Both the position numbers and the translations under genes were made by a program. Of a DNA stretch of 64,000 nucleotides, positions 46,720 to 55,687 are shown piece after piece. The stretch covers positions 3,968,001 to 4,032,000 of the forward strand of contig CP026511.1 of the NCBI GenBank assembly GCA_004010935.1, read 5' to 3'. The notes beneath the pieces were generated by a model that was given only the letters and a program-made list of their open reading frames with translations, was not told the origin of the DNA and made no database searches. Positions within the stretch are counted from its first letter, which is position 1, and the number at the start of each line of letters is the position of its first letter. Origin of the DNA: Pseudomonadaceae bacterium SI-3 (GTDB lineage Bacteria; Pseudomonadota; Gammaproteobacteria; Pseudomonadales; Pseudomonadaceae).

Positions 46720-47651
46720 TGCAGCACACCCGCGAGCGCAAAGGAGTCAGCGCCGAGCACGCAAGGCTGATGCGCCGGGCCACACACCTGGCGCTGGCCG
46801 TGGCACTGACGCTTGCTGCCAGCAAGGCGCTGGCCTGGTGGCTGAGCGGCTCGGTCAGCCTGCTGGCCGGGCTTACCGACTCGCTATTGGACGGAGCCGC
46901 CTCGCTGCTCAACTTGTTGGCCGTGCACTACTCGCTGCGCCCCGCCGACGACGACCATCGCTACGGTCATGGCAAGGCCGAAGCCCTGGCCGGGCTCGGC
47001 CAGGGTGCCTTCATTTCCGTGAGTGCGATTCTGGTCTGCGTTCAGGGTGTGGACCGCATGCTGCACCCGCAGCCGCTGGGTGCGCCGACATTGGGCATCG
47101 TCGTGATGCTGCTGTCGTTGGCGCTGACCGTGGCGCTGTTGATGTACCAACGGCATGTGGTGCGTGAAACCGGCTCCACGGCGATTCGCGCGGACTCGTT
47201 GCACTACCGCTCCGACCTGCTGCTCAACGCAAGCATCCTCGTTGCCCTCGTATTGGCCGGCTACGGCTGGGAGCGTCTGGACGCCGTCTTCGGCATCGCC
47301 ATTGCGGTGTATATCTTCTGGAGTGCGCTGAGCATCGTGCGAGAGGCAGGCGCCGTGCTCATGGATACGGAGCTTGCACCGGAGATCAGCGAACACATGC
47401 ATCAGCTGGCATGCGACGTGCCCGGCGTGGTGGGCTGCCACGACCTGCGTACCCGTGTTTCGGGCACCCGCTGGTTCGTGCAAATGCACCTTGAGTTACC
47501 GGGCGAGCTGCCACTGATCGAGGCGCATGCGCTGTGCGACGCGGTCGAAACGGCGATCCACGGCCAGTATCCTCGGGCTGAAGTCCTGGTGCATGCCGAC
47601 CCGCTCGAGGTGGTGAAGCCTCGCCCGCCGGAACCAACCGAACGCCCATAA
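46719..47651 (+). CDS. fieF: Cation diffusion facilitator FieF
   Basis: A 310-residue CDF exporter of Fe2+, Zn2+ or related ions. Six transmembrane helices; metal-site residues in SLLDGAASL (helix 2 region) and LHYRSDLLLNASI (helix 5), then a full cytoplasmic C-terminal domain with HDLRTRVSG and the terminal histidines typical of FieF dimers. In contrast to the short CDF at 9063, this has the complete domain set. Coupled to the lipoprotein gene. A strong terminator follows. Confidence 0.92.
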   Translation: MQHTRERKGVSAEHARLMRRATHLALAVALTLAASKALAWWLSGSVSLLAGLTDSLLDGAASLLNLLAVHYSLRPADDDHRYGHGKAEALAGLGQGAFISVSAILVCVQGVDRMLHPQPLGAPTLGIVVMLLSLALTVALLMYQRHVVRETGSTAIRADSLHYRSDLLLNASILVALVLAGYGWERLDAVFGIAIAVYIFWSALSIVREAGAVLMDTELAPEISEHMHQLACDVPGVVGCHDLRTRVSGTRWFVQMHLELPGELPLIEAHALCDAVETAIHGQYPRAEVLVHADPLEVVKPRPPEPTERP

Positions 47652-47684
47652 AAAAAGACCACGTGGCGAGACGTGGTCTTTTTT
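47651..47684 (+). terminator. Rho-independent terminator of fieF
   Basis: AAAAAAGACCACGT and ACGTGGTCTTTTTT form a perfect 14-bp inverted repeat with a 6-base loop, starting at the last base of the fieF stop codon. Confidence 0.95.
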
Positions 47685-47894
47685 CAATACTGCTCTGAAT
47701 TCGCTAGTCGCTTGTGACGACGTCTTCGGCAGCGCCTTGTGAGCGGTGCGGGCCCGGACCGATAGCCTCGGTAAGGTATGCGGTTGGCGCGGCGGGGTAA
47801 GTACCGCGTCAGTTTTGCCGGGGGCTGAAGTTGGATAAAGCTTACGCCCCGCCCACCGACAGATGATTGCGAAAATTGCTCATATTCATGCCAG

Positions 47895-47933
47895 TTGCGC
47901 AATCATTGCGCACAGATGCATAGTTATGCGCAA
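47895..47933. promoter_or_regulatory. Dyads upstream of the Lrp/AsnC gene
   Basis: TTGCGCA at 47895, TTGCGCA again at 47906 and TGCGCAA at 47927 form spaced direct and inverted repeats just 24 bases before the regulator gene. Lrp/AsnC proteins commonly autoregulate through such sites. Binding is inferred, not shown. Confidence 0.5.
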
Positions 47934-47956
47934 CCCAATCCCGCAGGCAACCAAAC

Positions 47957-48436
47957 ATGAGCAAACTAGACCGTTACGACCTGCGCATTCTGCAGGAACT
48001 GCAGCACGATGCGCGCATTTCCAATCAGGATCTGGCCGAGCGTATCGGGCTGTCGCCCTCGCCCTGCTCACGACGCGTCAAGCAGCTCGAGGACGACGGC
48101 TACATCGCCCGCCAGGTCGCACTGCTGGACCGCAAGAAGCTCGGCCTGACCCTGACCGCCTATGTACTGATCGGCATGGACCGACACACACCGGAGCGCT
48201 TCGAGCACTTCGAAGGGGTGATCGGCAAATGCCCGGAAGTGCTCGAGTGCAGCCTGGTGACCGGGATGGATGCCGACTACCAGCTCAAGGTTGTGGTGCC
48301 GGATATGGAGCACTATCAGGCCTTCCTGCTGGGCACCCTGACCCGTATCGAAGGGGTGTCGAGCGTGCGCTCCAGCTTCGTCTTGCGGCAGGTGTCATCG
48401 AGTACCGAGCTGCCGCTGGAGCATTTGCGAGGCTGA
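47957..48436 (+). CDS. Lrp/AsnC-family regulator
   Basis: A 159-residue Lrp/AsnC protein. N-terminal HTH (RYDLRILQELQHDARISNQDLAERIGLSPSPCSRRV) and a C-terminal RAM domain (TGMDADYQLKVVVPDMEHYQAFLLGTL) that binds an amino acid or other small effector and makes dimers. Its regulon is unknown. Repeats lie directly upstream. About 120 bases later, a globin gene follows. Confidence 0.93.
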   Translation: MSKLDRYDLRILQELQHDARISNQDLAERIGLSPSPCSRRVKQLEDDGYIARQVALLDRKKLGLTLTAYVLIGMDRHTPERFEHFEGVIGKCPEVLECSLVTGMDADYQLKVVVPDMEHYQAFLLGTLTRIEGVSSVRSSFVLRQVSSSTELPLEHLRG

Positions 48437-48562
48437 GACGCCGCTCACACTTGCAAACCACACAGCTAGAAGGGCTATTGCCTATAATCCGCGCCCTTCT
48501 GCTCCGCCGGCCAGGTAATTCAGGGCAGCGCAGCGATCAGCCTTTGTGCAAGGGAAATGCCC

Positions 48563-48955
48563 ATGAAAGACACCAACCGCGTCATGCAGAGCTACGGTCG
48601 CTGCTGCGCGAGTGCCGCCTTCTTCGACGAGTTCTATGCCACCTTCCTTGCCAGCTCCCCAGCGGTGCGGGACAAGTTCGTCAAAACCGACATGGTGGCG
48701 CAGAAACAACTGCTGCGCGCCGGCATTCTCAACCTGGTCATGTTCGCCCGCGGCATGCCGGATACCAAGCTCCAGGCGTTGGGCAAGAGCCATTCACGTG
48801 CCCATCTCGACATCCGCCCCGAGCTCTATGACCTCTGGATAGCCGCCCTGCTCAAGACCATCAGGCAGCATGATCGGCAGCTGGAACAGCTGGATCTTGA
48901 AGCCTGGCAAGTGGTGCTCAACAAGGGCATCGACGTGATCAAATCCCACTACTAA
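48563..48955 (+). CDS. Single-domain globin
   Basis: About 130 residues with a globin-like helix pattern: YGRCCASAAFFDEFYATFLASSPAVRDKF (A-C helices, with the invariant CD1 Phe), LGKSHSRAHLDIRPELYDLW, where the histidine before SRAHLDI is a good candidate for the proximal haem ligand. Likely cytosolic oxygen, NO or redox sensor/carrier; role unknown. ATG 48563 is preferred to 48557 for its spacing (8) to AGGGA. It follows an Lrp regulator but is probably a separate unit. Confidence 0.75.
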   Translation: MKDTNRVMQSYGRCCASAAFFDEFYATFLASSPAVRDKFVKTDMVAQKQLLRAGILNLVMFARGMPDTKLQALGKSHSRAHLDIRPELYDLWIAALLKTIRQHDRQLEQLDLEAWQVVLNKGIDVIKSHY

Positions 48956-49116
48956 CAGCCGTACCAAAGCTCGAAACAGAGCCTCTCGCTCGAACCCCTG
49001 AAGCTCATAATCGTCCAACGCCTAAGGGAGCTGAGCACGCTCCACGGGCGTATACTGCGCCGTTTTCTCGCCCGGCCAGCCCGGGCGCATTCTTCGATGT
49101 CAGTCAGGAGTAACGT

Positions 49117-49335
49117 GTGGAGCCTGAAGTATTTGAGAAGTGGATGATGATCGTCCTGGTCGGCGGCCTGATGGCGTTCATGGCCTTCATCATCTGGGAC
49201 TTGGCCAAGAAGTCGAAAGCCGGTCGCCTCGGCACGGCCGTTCTGTTTCTGGGCCTGGGGTTGTGCCTGTTCGCATTTCTCGCCAAGCCGATCATTGGCT
49301 ACGTGATCGAAGTGACGCAGGGCATTCCGCACTGA
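49117..49335 (+). CDS. DUF2788 small membrane protein
   Basis: A 72-residue protein with two hydrophobic helices (about 9-27 and 38-59), separated by a basic loop (KKSKAGR). It matches the small DUF2788 proteins of Pseudomonas, of unknown function. Starts at GTG 49117 with CAGGAG 6 bases upstream. Confidence 0.82.
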   Translation: MEPEVFEKWMMIVLVGGLMAFMAFIIWDLAKKSKAGRLGTAVLFLGLGLCLFAFLAKPIIGYVIEVTQGIPH

Positions 49336-49375
49336 TCTGCTGAAGTCGTTTGAACAGGGCACAGCGGCCGGTGCT

Positions 49376-50005
49376 TCACAAATGCGCCGGCACCTGCCGC
49401 CATTCGCCCGGCTGCAAATCGTCCAGCGACCAGGGCCCGATCCTGACCCGTACCAGCCGCAGCGTCGGTAAGCCGACCGCAGCCGTCATCCGCCGTACCT
49501 GACGATTGCGACCCTCCCGAATCACCAGTTCCAGCCAGCAGGTCGGCACACTCTTGCGAAAACGCACCGGTGGATTGCGCGGCCAGAGTTCGGGCTCGTC
49601 GAGCTGCCGGGCTTCGGCCGGCAAGGTCATGCCATCGTTGAGTTCAACGCCGTCGCGCAGCCGCTGCAGCTGCTCGGGAGTCACCTCGCCTTCCACCTGA
49701 ATCCAATACGTCTTCGGCAGCTTGTGCTTGGGATCAGCAATACGCGCCTGCAATTGCCCGTCGTTGGTCAGCAGCAAAAGGCCTTCGCTGTCGCGATCCA
49801 GGCGGCCAGCAGGATACACACCCGGCACCGGCACAAAGTCCTTGAGTGTGGCGCGGCCATCGGCATCGTTGAACTGAGTGAGCACGTCGAAGGGTTTGTT
49901 CAGCAGCAGCAGACGTGGCTCGGCCGGCGGCGCCTTGGCCACACGACGAGGTTGTGATCGCGCCGCTGCAGGGCGCGGTGGACGGGGACGAGAGGTGCGA
50001 GGCAT
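49376..50005 (-). CDS. rluE: 23S rRNA pseudouridine synthase RluE
   Basis: A 209-residue RsuA-family pseudouridine synthase without an S4 domain. The catalytic motif is [17 protein letters not shown] (Asp in LDRDSEG), and [29 protein letters not shown] is the usual C-terminal signature. RluE modifies U2457 of 23S rRNA. A ~30-residue Pro/Arg-rich N-terminus precedes the enzyme domain. Confidence 0.94.
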   Translation of the reverse strand: MPRTSRPRPPRPAAARSQPRRVAKAPPAEPRLLLLNKPFDVLTQFNDADGRATLKDFVPVPGVYPAGRLDRDSEGLLLLTNDGQLQARIADPKHKLPKTYWIQVEGEVTPEQLQRLRDGVELNDGMTLPAEARQLDEPELWPRNPPVRFRKSVPTCWLELVIREGRNRQVRRMTAAVGLPTLRLVRVRIGPWSLDDLQPGEWRQVPAHL

Positions 50006-50125
50006 GGCGGAGCCTTTGATGGCAGGCCGGCCATGCTAGGGCGGGCGTTGCTGACCAGCAAGGGGCAGTGAAAGCCAGCGTTATTACAGGCACCGAACCG
50101 GCTGAAACACCGCTGCGGTCGATCA

Positions 50126-50140
50126 GCACCACAAAGGCGC
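50126..50140 (+). promoter_or_regulatory. Candidate NtrC site upstream of urtA
   Basis: GCAC, seven bases, then GCGC at 50126-50140 nearly fits the NtrC core GCAC-N7-GTGC. It lies about 130 bases upstream of the sigma-54 promoter, a usual enhancer distance. The match is one base off and the site is short. Confidence 0.35.
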
Positions 50141-50259
50141 ATGGCGTGCGCCATAACCTCACCAAGCGCACCGTTATCGGACAATGCCGCGTCCATGCCC
50201 CGCCATGGCGCATTTCATGATTGACCGCAAAACGCCGGAACAGAAGGCTTACAGGCGAA

Positions 50260-50277
50260 TTGGCACGGATGCTGCGA
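50260..50277 (+). promoter_or_regulatory. Candidate sigma-54 promoter of urtA
   Basis: TTGGCACGG followed by GCTGCGA has a perfect -24 TGGCACG and a -12 GC exactly 10 bases after the GG (consensus spacing); the -12 block CTGC differs from TTGC at one base. The inferred transcript starts near 50287, giving a ~56-base leader with AAGGAG at 50328. This would place urea uptake under nitrogen control. Confidence 0.65.
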
Positions 50278-50342
50278 TAGGGCTCTACGTCCCCAAGGAC
50301 CAACCCCACAGTTGCGCATGGACAGCCAAGGAGCCGCCCACA

Positions 50343-51611
50343 ATGAAACGCCGTCCCCTACTGAAGTCCACCCTCGCCGCCAGTGCCCTCATGCTCAGCG
50401 GTCTGTTCCCGTTCACCCTGCAGGCGGCCGAGACCATCAAGGTCGGCATCCTGCATTCGCTGTCCGGCACCATGGCCATTTCGGAAACATCTCTGAAAGA
50501 CATGGCGCTGATGACCATCGACGAGATCAACGCCAAGGGCGGCGTGCTCGGCAAGCAGCTCGAGCCGGTGGTAGTCGACCCTGCGTCCAACTGGCCGCTG
50601 TTCGCTGAAAAAGCCCGTCAACTGCTCACCCAGGACAAGGTCGCCGTGACCTTCGGCTGCTGGACTTCTGTGTCGCGTAAATCTGTGCTGCCCGTCTTCG
50701 AAGAGCTCGACGGCCTGCTGTTCTATCCGGTCCAGTACGAAGGTGAAGAGCTGTCGCCGAACGTCTTCTACACCGGCGCCGCGCCAAACCAGCAGGCCAT
50801 CCCGGCCGTTGAATACCTGATGAGCGAAGACGGCGGCAGCGCCGAGCGCTTCTTCCTGCTGGGCACCGACTACGTCTACCCGCGCACCACCAACAAGATC
50901 CTGCGCGCCTTCCTGATCAGCAAGGGCGTGCCGGAATCCAGCATCGAAGAGGTCTACACCCCCTTCGGTCACAGCGATTACCAAACCATCGTCGCCAACA
51001 TCAAGAAGTTCTCTGCCGGCGGCAAGACGGCGGTGGTGTCGACCATCAACGGCGACTCCAACGTGCCGTTCTACAAGGAGCTGGCCAACCAGGGCCTGGA
51101 AGCCACTGACGTTCCGGTCGTCGCGTTCTCGGTCGGTGAAGAAGAGCTGCGCGGTATCGACACAAAACCGCTGGTCGGTCACCTGGCCGCCTGGAACTAC
51201 TTCCAGTCGGTGGAAAACCCTGTGAACGACAAGTTCGTCAGCCAATGGAAGGCCTACGCCAAGGAAAAAGGCCTGCCCGGCGCTGACAAGGCCGTGACCA
51301 ACGACCCGATGGAAGCCACCTACGTCGGCATCCACATGTGGGCGCAGGCGGTCGAAAAAGCGGGAACTACCGACGTCAAACCGGTGGTCCAGGCACTCGC
51401 AGGCCAGACCTTCAAAGCACCGAGCGGCTACACCCTGACCATGGACGAGAAGAACCACCACCTGCACAAGCCGGTGATGATCGGCGAAGTTCAGGATGAC
51501 GGACAGTTCTCGGTAGTCTGGGAAACCGAAAGCCCGGTCCGCGCACAGCCGTGGAGCCCGTACATCCCCGGTAACGACAAGAAGCCGGACTACGCGGTGA
51601 AGTCGAACTAA
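50343..51611 (+). CDS. urtA: Urea ABC transporter substrate-binding protein
   Basis: A 422-residue periplasmic binding protein with a signal peptide (basic MKRRPLLK, then hydrophobic to LQAAE at ~29). The mature start ETIKVGILHSLSGTMAISE is typical of UrtA, as are GCWTSVSRKSVLPVFE, LFYPVQYEGEE and the long C-terminal half. It captures urea for the UrtBCDE importer. It heads the operon behind a candidate sigma-54 promoter and is separated from urtB by ~250 bases with palindromes. Confidence 0.96.
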   Translation: MKRRPLLKSTLAASALMLSGLFPFTLQAAETIKVGILHSLSGTMAISETSLKDMALMTIDEINAKGGVLGKQLEPVVVDPASNWPLFAEKARQLLTQDKVAVTFGCWTSVSRKSVLPVFEELDGLLFYPVQYEGEELSPNVFYTGAAPNQQAIPAVEYLMSEDGGSAERFFLLGTDYVYPRTTNKILRAFLISKGVPESSIEEVYTPFGHSDYQTIVANIKKFSAGGKTAVVSTINGDSNVPFYKELANQGLEATDVPVVAFSVGEEELRGIDTKPLVGHLAAWNYFQSVENPVNDKFVSQWKAYAKEKGLPGADKAVTNDPMEATYVGIHMWAQAVEKAGTTDVKPVVQALAGQTFKAPSGYTLTMDEKNHHLHKPVMIGEVQDDGQFSVVWETESPVRAQPWSPYIPGNDKKPDYAVKSN

Positions 51612-51645
51612 GCGAAGCGTCAATCGCATCGCATCGCCTGCGTAG

Positions 51646-51750
51646 GGTGGGCTTCAGCCCACCAGTGAATGCGCAGGTGGGCTGAAGCGGAACGCCGCCC
51701 GCCCCTACGAGACGGTAACGGTGGATGGATGAAGCGCCATCCACCCTACA
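51646..51750. repeat. Intergenic palindromes between urtA and urtB
   Basis: Copy 1: GGTGGGC / GCCCACC with a 4-base loop (51646-51663), preceded by GTAG. Copy 2: GTGGATGG (51721-51728) and CCATCCAC (51737-51744) with an 8-base loop, followed by CCTAC. A degenerate third copy lies near 51770-51800. They may cap the urtA transcript and raise its level over urtB. Confidence 0.75.
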
Positions 51751-51859
51751 ACCGCTCAACTCATAGGTTGGATCGGGACGCGGAGTCGACGCTTTTCATC
51801 CACCTGTCGACCATCACAAGCTCCACGAAGAGAGCTACGGGTCCCTGGGGAACACACGA

Positions 51860-53431
51860 ATGAACACTGCCCTGTACCGATTTCTCCTGCTGCTTCTGCT
51901 GGCGCTGCCCTACGCAGCCCAGGCCGGAGACGCAGCCGATTACGCCAAAGCGAGCCCGGCAAAACAGGCCAAGCTGCTGGAGAGCTGGGCCATTGCCCCC
52001 GCTCCGGAGCGGCTGCCACTGATCGAAGCGCTACGCGCCAGCCGCGTGGTGATCGACAAGAACAAGACCCCTTTCACTGAGGAAAACGGTGATTACCGCG
52101 CCCTCGAAGGCGACGCCGAACCCGTCGGCACGCCTAAGAAACTGCGCCTGAACAACCGCCTGCGCGGGTTGCTAAATAGAGCATTAGCCAGCCACCAGCT
52201 GTTCTCCGACGACCCGGCCGAACGCCTCGCGGCGGCCAAACGCCTGCAACGCAGCGGACAACCGGAGCAGCTGCCACTCCTGCAGCAGCGCCTCGAAGCC
52301 GAAGATGACCCGGCCGTGCGCGAAGCCCTGACCCTGACCCTGGCGAACCTGCAATTGAGCGCTAAGGATCCAGCCGTGCGCCTGGCTGCAGTGCGCCTGC
52401 TCGGCGAAACCGGCGCACCGCTGGCGCGCGTGCGGCTGGAAAACCTGCTGGCGGATGAGGCGGAAACCGACGCCGCCGTTCGCAAGGCGGCGGAGACCAG
52501 CCTCGCTCAGGTCAAGCGCAAGCTGCTGATCGGCGAACTGCTGGGCCAGGCCTTCAGCGGCTTGTCGCTGGGCTCGATCCTGTTGCTCGCTGCGCTGGGC
52601 CTGGCGATCACCTTCGGCCTGCTCGGGGTGATCAACATGGCCCATGGCGAGATGCTGATGCTCGGCGCCTACACCACCTACATGGTGCAGGTGCTGATGG
52701 CGCGGCTCGCGCCAGACGCCCTCGCCTTCTACCCGCTAGTGGCGCTGCCGGTGGCCTTCTTCGTCACCGCCACCATTGGCATGGCGCTTGAACGCACGGT
52801 GATCCGCCATCTTTACGGCCGTCCACTGGAAACTCTGCTGGCCACCTGGGGCATCAGCCTGATCCTGATCCAGCTGGTGCGGGTGCTGTTCGGCGCGCAG
52901 AACGTCGAGGTCGCCAACCCCGGCTGGCTGTCCGGCGGGCTGCAGGTGCTGCCGAACCTTGTACTGCCCTACAACCGCATGGTGATCATCGGCTTCGCGC
53001 TGTTCGTGGTGCTGCTGACCTGGTTGCTGCTGAACAAGACCCGCCTGGGCCTGAACGTGCGTGCCGTGACGCAGAACCGCAACATGGCCGCCTGCTGTGG
53101 CGTGCCCACCGGCCGTATCGACATGATGGCCTTCGGTCTTGGTTCCGGCATCGCCGGGCTCGGTGGTGTGGCGCTGAGCCAGATCGGTAACGTCGGCCCG
53201 GACCTCGGACAGGGCTACATCATCGACTCGTTCCTCGTCGTGGTGCTCGGCGGCGTCGGACAGCTGGCTGGCAGCATCTTTGCCGCCTTCGGCCTCGGTA
53301 TCGCCAACAAGATCCTCGAACCACAGATCGGCGCCGTGCTGGGCAAGATCCTCATCCTCGCGCTGATCATTCTGTTCATCCAGAAACGTCCGCAGGGGTT
53401 GTTTGCGCTGAAAGGGAGGGTGATCGATTGA
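51860..53431 (+). CDS. urtB: Urea ABC transporter permease UrtB
   Basis: A 523-residue permease, much longer than LivH (~290). It has a signal-like N-terminus, then a ~190-residue HEAT-repeat-like periplasmic domain (AERLAAAKRLQRSGQPEQLPLLQQRLEAEDDPAVREAL repeated) before the membrane core starting FSGLSLGSILLLAALGLAITFGLLGVINMAHGEMLMLGAY. The extra domain is usual in UrtB. It forms the channel with UrtC. Confidence 0.96.
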   Translation: MNTALYRFLLLLLLALPYAAQAGDAADYAKASPAKQAKLLESWAIAPAPERLPLIEALRASRVVIDKNKTPFTEENGDYRALEGDAEPVGTPKKLRLNNRLRGLLNRALASHQLFSDDPAERLAAAKRLQRSGQPEQLPLLQQRLEAEDDPAVREALTLTLANLQLSAKDPAVRLAAVRLLGETGAPLARVRLENLLADEAETDAAVRKAAETSLAQVKRKLLIGELLGQAFSGLSLGSILLLAALGLAITFGLLGVINMAHGEMLMLGAYTTYMVQVLMARLAPDALAFYPLVALPVAFFVTATIGMALERTVIRHLYGRPLETLLATWGISLILIQLVRVLFGAQNVEVANPGWLSGGLQVLPNLVLPYNRMVIIGFALFVVLLTWLLLNKTRLGLNVRAVTQNRNMAACCGVPTGRIDMMAFGLGSGIAGLGGVALSQIGNVGPDLGQGYIIDSFLVVVLGGVGQLAGSIFAAFGLGIANKILEPQIGAVLGKILILALIILFIQKRPQGLFALKGRVID

Positions 53432-53519
53432 AGACCTATTTCCCCTCCCTCGCCGGAACGATGAGGGAAGCCCAGTCCTTGCTCGCGATCAATGTGCTAA
53501 CTAGCAAACCCGCAGGATC

Positions 53520-53541
53520 GCCAGCAAGCTGGCTCCTACAG
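53520..53541. repeat. Pseudomonas-type REP unit between urtB and urtC
   Basis: GCCAGC, AA, GCTGGC forms a stem with a 2-base loop followed by TCCTACAGG, the classic tail of Pseudomonas REP elements. A single unit in the 163-base gap within the urt operon; it may protect the urtAB transcript or bind gyrase/IHF. Confidence 0.8.
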
Positions 53542-53594
53542 GTCAGCCTACGAATCGGCATTTCCGCCATCCATCCTCGGCAGGACGGCCACGT

Positions 53595-54674
53595 ATGAAC
53601 CAGCCACTCACCCTCACAGCTACACAAAAAGCCGGACCGAAACTCACTGCCGTCGCACTCGGCCTCGTGCTCGTCACCCTTCTGGCCATGCCGCTACTAC
53701 ACCTTCTACCGCCAGACAATGCCTTCCATGTCTCGGCCTACACCCTGACGTTGGTCGGCAAGATCCTTTGCTACGCCGTCGTTGCACTGGCGCTGGACCT
53801 GGTCTGGGGCTACGCGGGGCTGCTGTCCCTCGGCCACGGCCTGTTCTTTGCCCTCGGCGGTTACGCCATGGGCATGTACCTGATGCGCGAAAGCGCCGGC
53901 GACGGGCTGCCTGCGTTCATGAGCTTTCTCGCCTGGACCGAGCTGCCCTGGTACTGGTACGGCACCTCCAGCTTCCTCTGGGCGATGTGCCTGGTGGTGC
54001 TGGCGCCCGGCCTGCTGGCCTTCGTATTCGGCTTCTTCGCCTTCCGTTCGCGGATCAAGGGTGTGTATTTCTCGATCATGACCCAGGCGCTAACGTTCGC
54101 CGGCATGCTGCTGTTCTTCCGCAACGAAACCGGCTTCGGCGGCAACAACGGGTTCACCGGCTTCACCCGTATCCTCGGCTTCGACATCACCGCACCGGGC
54201 ACCCGCGCCGCGCTCTTCCTGGCCACTGTGGCGTTGCTGGCCGGCAGCCTGCTGCTGGGTTGGAAACTAGCGCGCAGCAAGTTCGGTCGAGTACTCACCG
54301 CGCTGCGCGATGCGGAAAACCGCCTGATGTTCTGCGGCTACGATCCCCGCGGCTACAAGCTGTTCATCTGGACGCTGTCCGCCGTGCTCTGCGGCCTGGC
54401 CGGCGCGCTCTACGTGCCGCAGGTCGGCATCATCAACCCCAGCGAAATGGCCCCAACGCAATCCATCGAAGCCGCCGTCTGGGTCGCTCTCGGCGGGCGC
54501 GGCACGCTGATCGGCCCGCTGCTCGGCGCCGGCATCGTCAACGGCATGAAGAGCTGGTTCACCGTGGCCTTCCCGGAGTACTGGCTGTTCGCCCTTGGCG
54601 CGCTGTTCATCGTCGTCACCCTGTACCTGCCGAAAGGCGTCATCGGATTGCTGCGCCGGAGGGGCGAACAATGA
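53595..54674 (+). CDS. urtC: Urea ABC transporter permease UrtC
   Basis: A 359-residue LivM-type permease with about ten helices. The characteristic DLVWGYAGLLSLGHGLFFALGGYAMGMYL is at about 75-105, FGGNNGFTGF later, and an EAA-like loop (LRDAENRLMFCGYDPRGYKLF). Partner of UrtB. Stop codon overlaps the urtD ATG (ATGA). Confidence 0.96.
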   Translation: MNQPLTLTATQKAGPKLTAVALGLVLVTLLAMPLLHLLPPDNAFHVSAYTLTLVGKILCYAVVALALDLVWGYAGLLSLGHGLFFALGGYAMGMYLMRESAGDGLPAFMSFLAWTELPWYWYGTSSFLWAMCLVVLAPGLLAFVFGFFAFRSRIKGVYFSIMTQALTFAGMLLFFRNETGFGGNNGFTGFTRILGFDITAPGTRAALFLATVALLAGSLLLGWKLARSKFGRVLTALRDAENRLMFCGYDPRGYKLFIWTLSAVLCGLAGALYVPQVGIINPSEMAPTQSIEAAVWVALGGRGTLIGPLLGAGIVNGMKSWFTVAFPEYWLFALGALFIVVTLYLPKGVIGLLRRRGEQ

Positions 54675-55516
54675 AAACCGCACCCGTACCCGAACTGATC
54701 GACCCGGTGGACGCCAGCGGCAGCGGCCGCGACGCCATTGGTCTCGGCCGAGCGAAGAGCGCCGGGCTCGACGCCCGCCACGGCACCATCCTCAGCCTCG
54801 AGGACATCAACGTCAGCTTCGACGGTTTCAAGGCGCTGACAAACCTCAGCCTGTACATCGGCGTGGGAGAACTGCGCTGCATCATCGGCCCCAACGGCGC
54901 CGGCAAAACCACCATGATGGACGTCATCACCGGCAAGACCCGCCCCGACAGCGGCACTGCGTTCTTTGGCGACACCCTCGACCTGACACGTATGAGCGAA
55001 TTCGAGATTGCGCAATCCGGCATCGGCCGCAAGTTCCAGAAGCCGACGGTGTTTGAAGCGCTTTCCGTATTCGAAAACCTGGAGCTGGCGCAGAAGACCG
55101 ACAAGTCGGTGTGGGCCAGCCTGAGAGCCAAGCTCAACGGCGAGCAGCGCGACCGCATTGACGAAGTGCTGAGCACTATTCGCCTCGACACCTCTCGCAA
55201 TCGGCCCGCCGGCCTGCTGTCCCACGGCCAGAAACAGTTCCTCGAGATCGGCATGCTGCTGATGCAGGACCCGCAACTGCTGCTGCTCGACGAGCCGGTC
55301 GCCGGCATGACCGACGCCGAAACCGAGTTCACTGCCGAACTGTTCAAGAGCCTAGCGCGCAAGCACTCGTTGATGGTGGTCGAGCACGACATGGGCTTCG
55401 TCGACACCATCGCCGACCACGTCACCGTGCTGCACCAGGGCCAGGTCCTGGCCGAGGGCTCGTTGCAAGCCGTGCAAAACGATGAGCGAGTGATCGAGGT
55501 TTATCTGGGGCGGTGA
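54671..55516 (+). CDS. urtD: Urea ABC transporter ATPase UrtD
   Basis: A 281-residue LivG-type ATPase. Walker A GPNGAGKT, signature LSHGQKQ (a relaxed LSGGQ), Walker B LLLLDEPVAGM and the H-loop VVEHDMGF are present. A ~40-residue N-terminal extension rich in Gly, Asp and Ala precedes the ABC core (starting ILSLEDINVSFDGF). ATG 54671 overlaps urtC, which fixes it. Confidence 0.96.
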   Translation: MKTAPVPELIDPVDASGSGRDAIGLGRAKSAGLDARHGTILSLEDINVSFDGFKALTNLSLYIGVGELRCIIGPNGAGKTTMMDVITGKTRPDSGTAFFGDTLDLTRMSEFEIAQSGIGRKFQKPTVFEALSVFENLELAQKTDKSVWASLRAKLNGEQRDRIDEVLSTIRLDTSRNRPAGLLSHGQKQFLEIGMLLMQDPQLLLLDEPVAGMTDAETEFTAELFKSLARKHSLMVVEHDMGFVDTIADHVTVLHQGQVLAEGSLQAVQNDERVIEVYLGR

Positions 55517-55566
55517 TTGATTCGGAGGATGGATTACGCGGTCTGCCTCCACCCATGGCAGCTTGC

Positions 55567-55668
55567 GGTGGATGGATAAAGCGTCATCCACCCTACGCCC
55601 ACCGAACGTTCACGCCCGCATCAACGCAAACCTAATCGTAGGGTGGATAACGCCAGAGGCTTATCCAC
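55567..55668. repeat. Intergenic palindromes between urtD and urtE
   Basis: Copy 1: GGTGGATG (55567-55574) and CATCCACC (55585-55592) with a 10-base loop, followed by CTACG. Copy 2: GTGGATAA (55643-55650) and TTATCCAC (55661-55668), preceded by CGTAGG. Same family as at 39.7, 51.7 and 63.6 kb. A third, degenerate copy is near 55535. Confidence 0.75.
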
Positions 55669-55687
55669 AAAAGTGAAGGAGTCGCAC

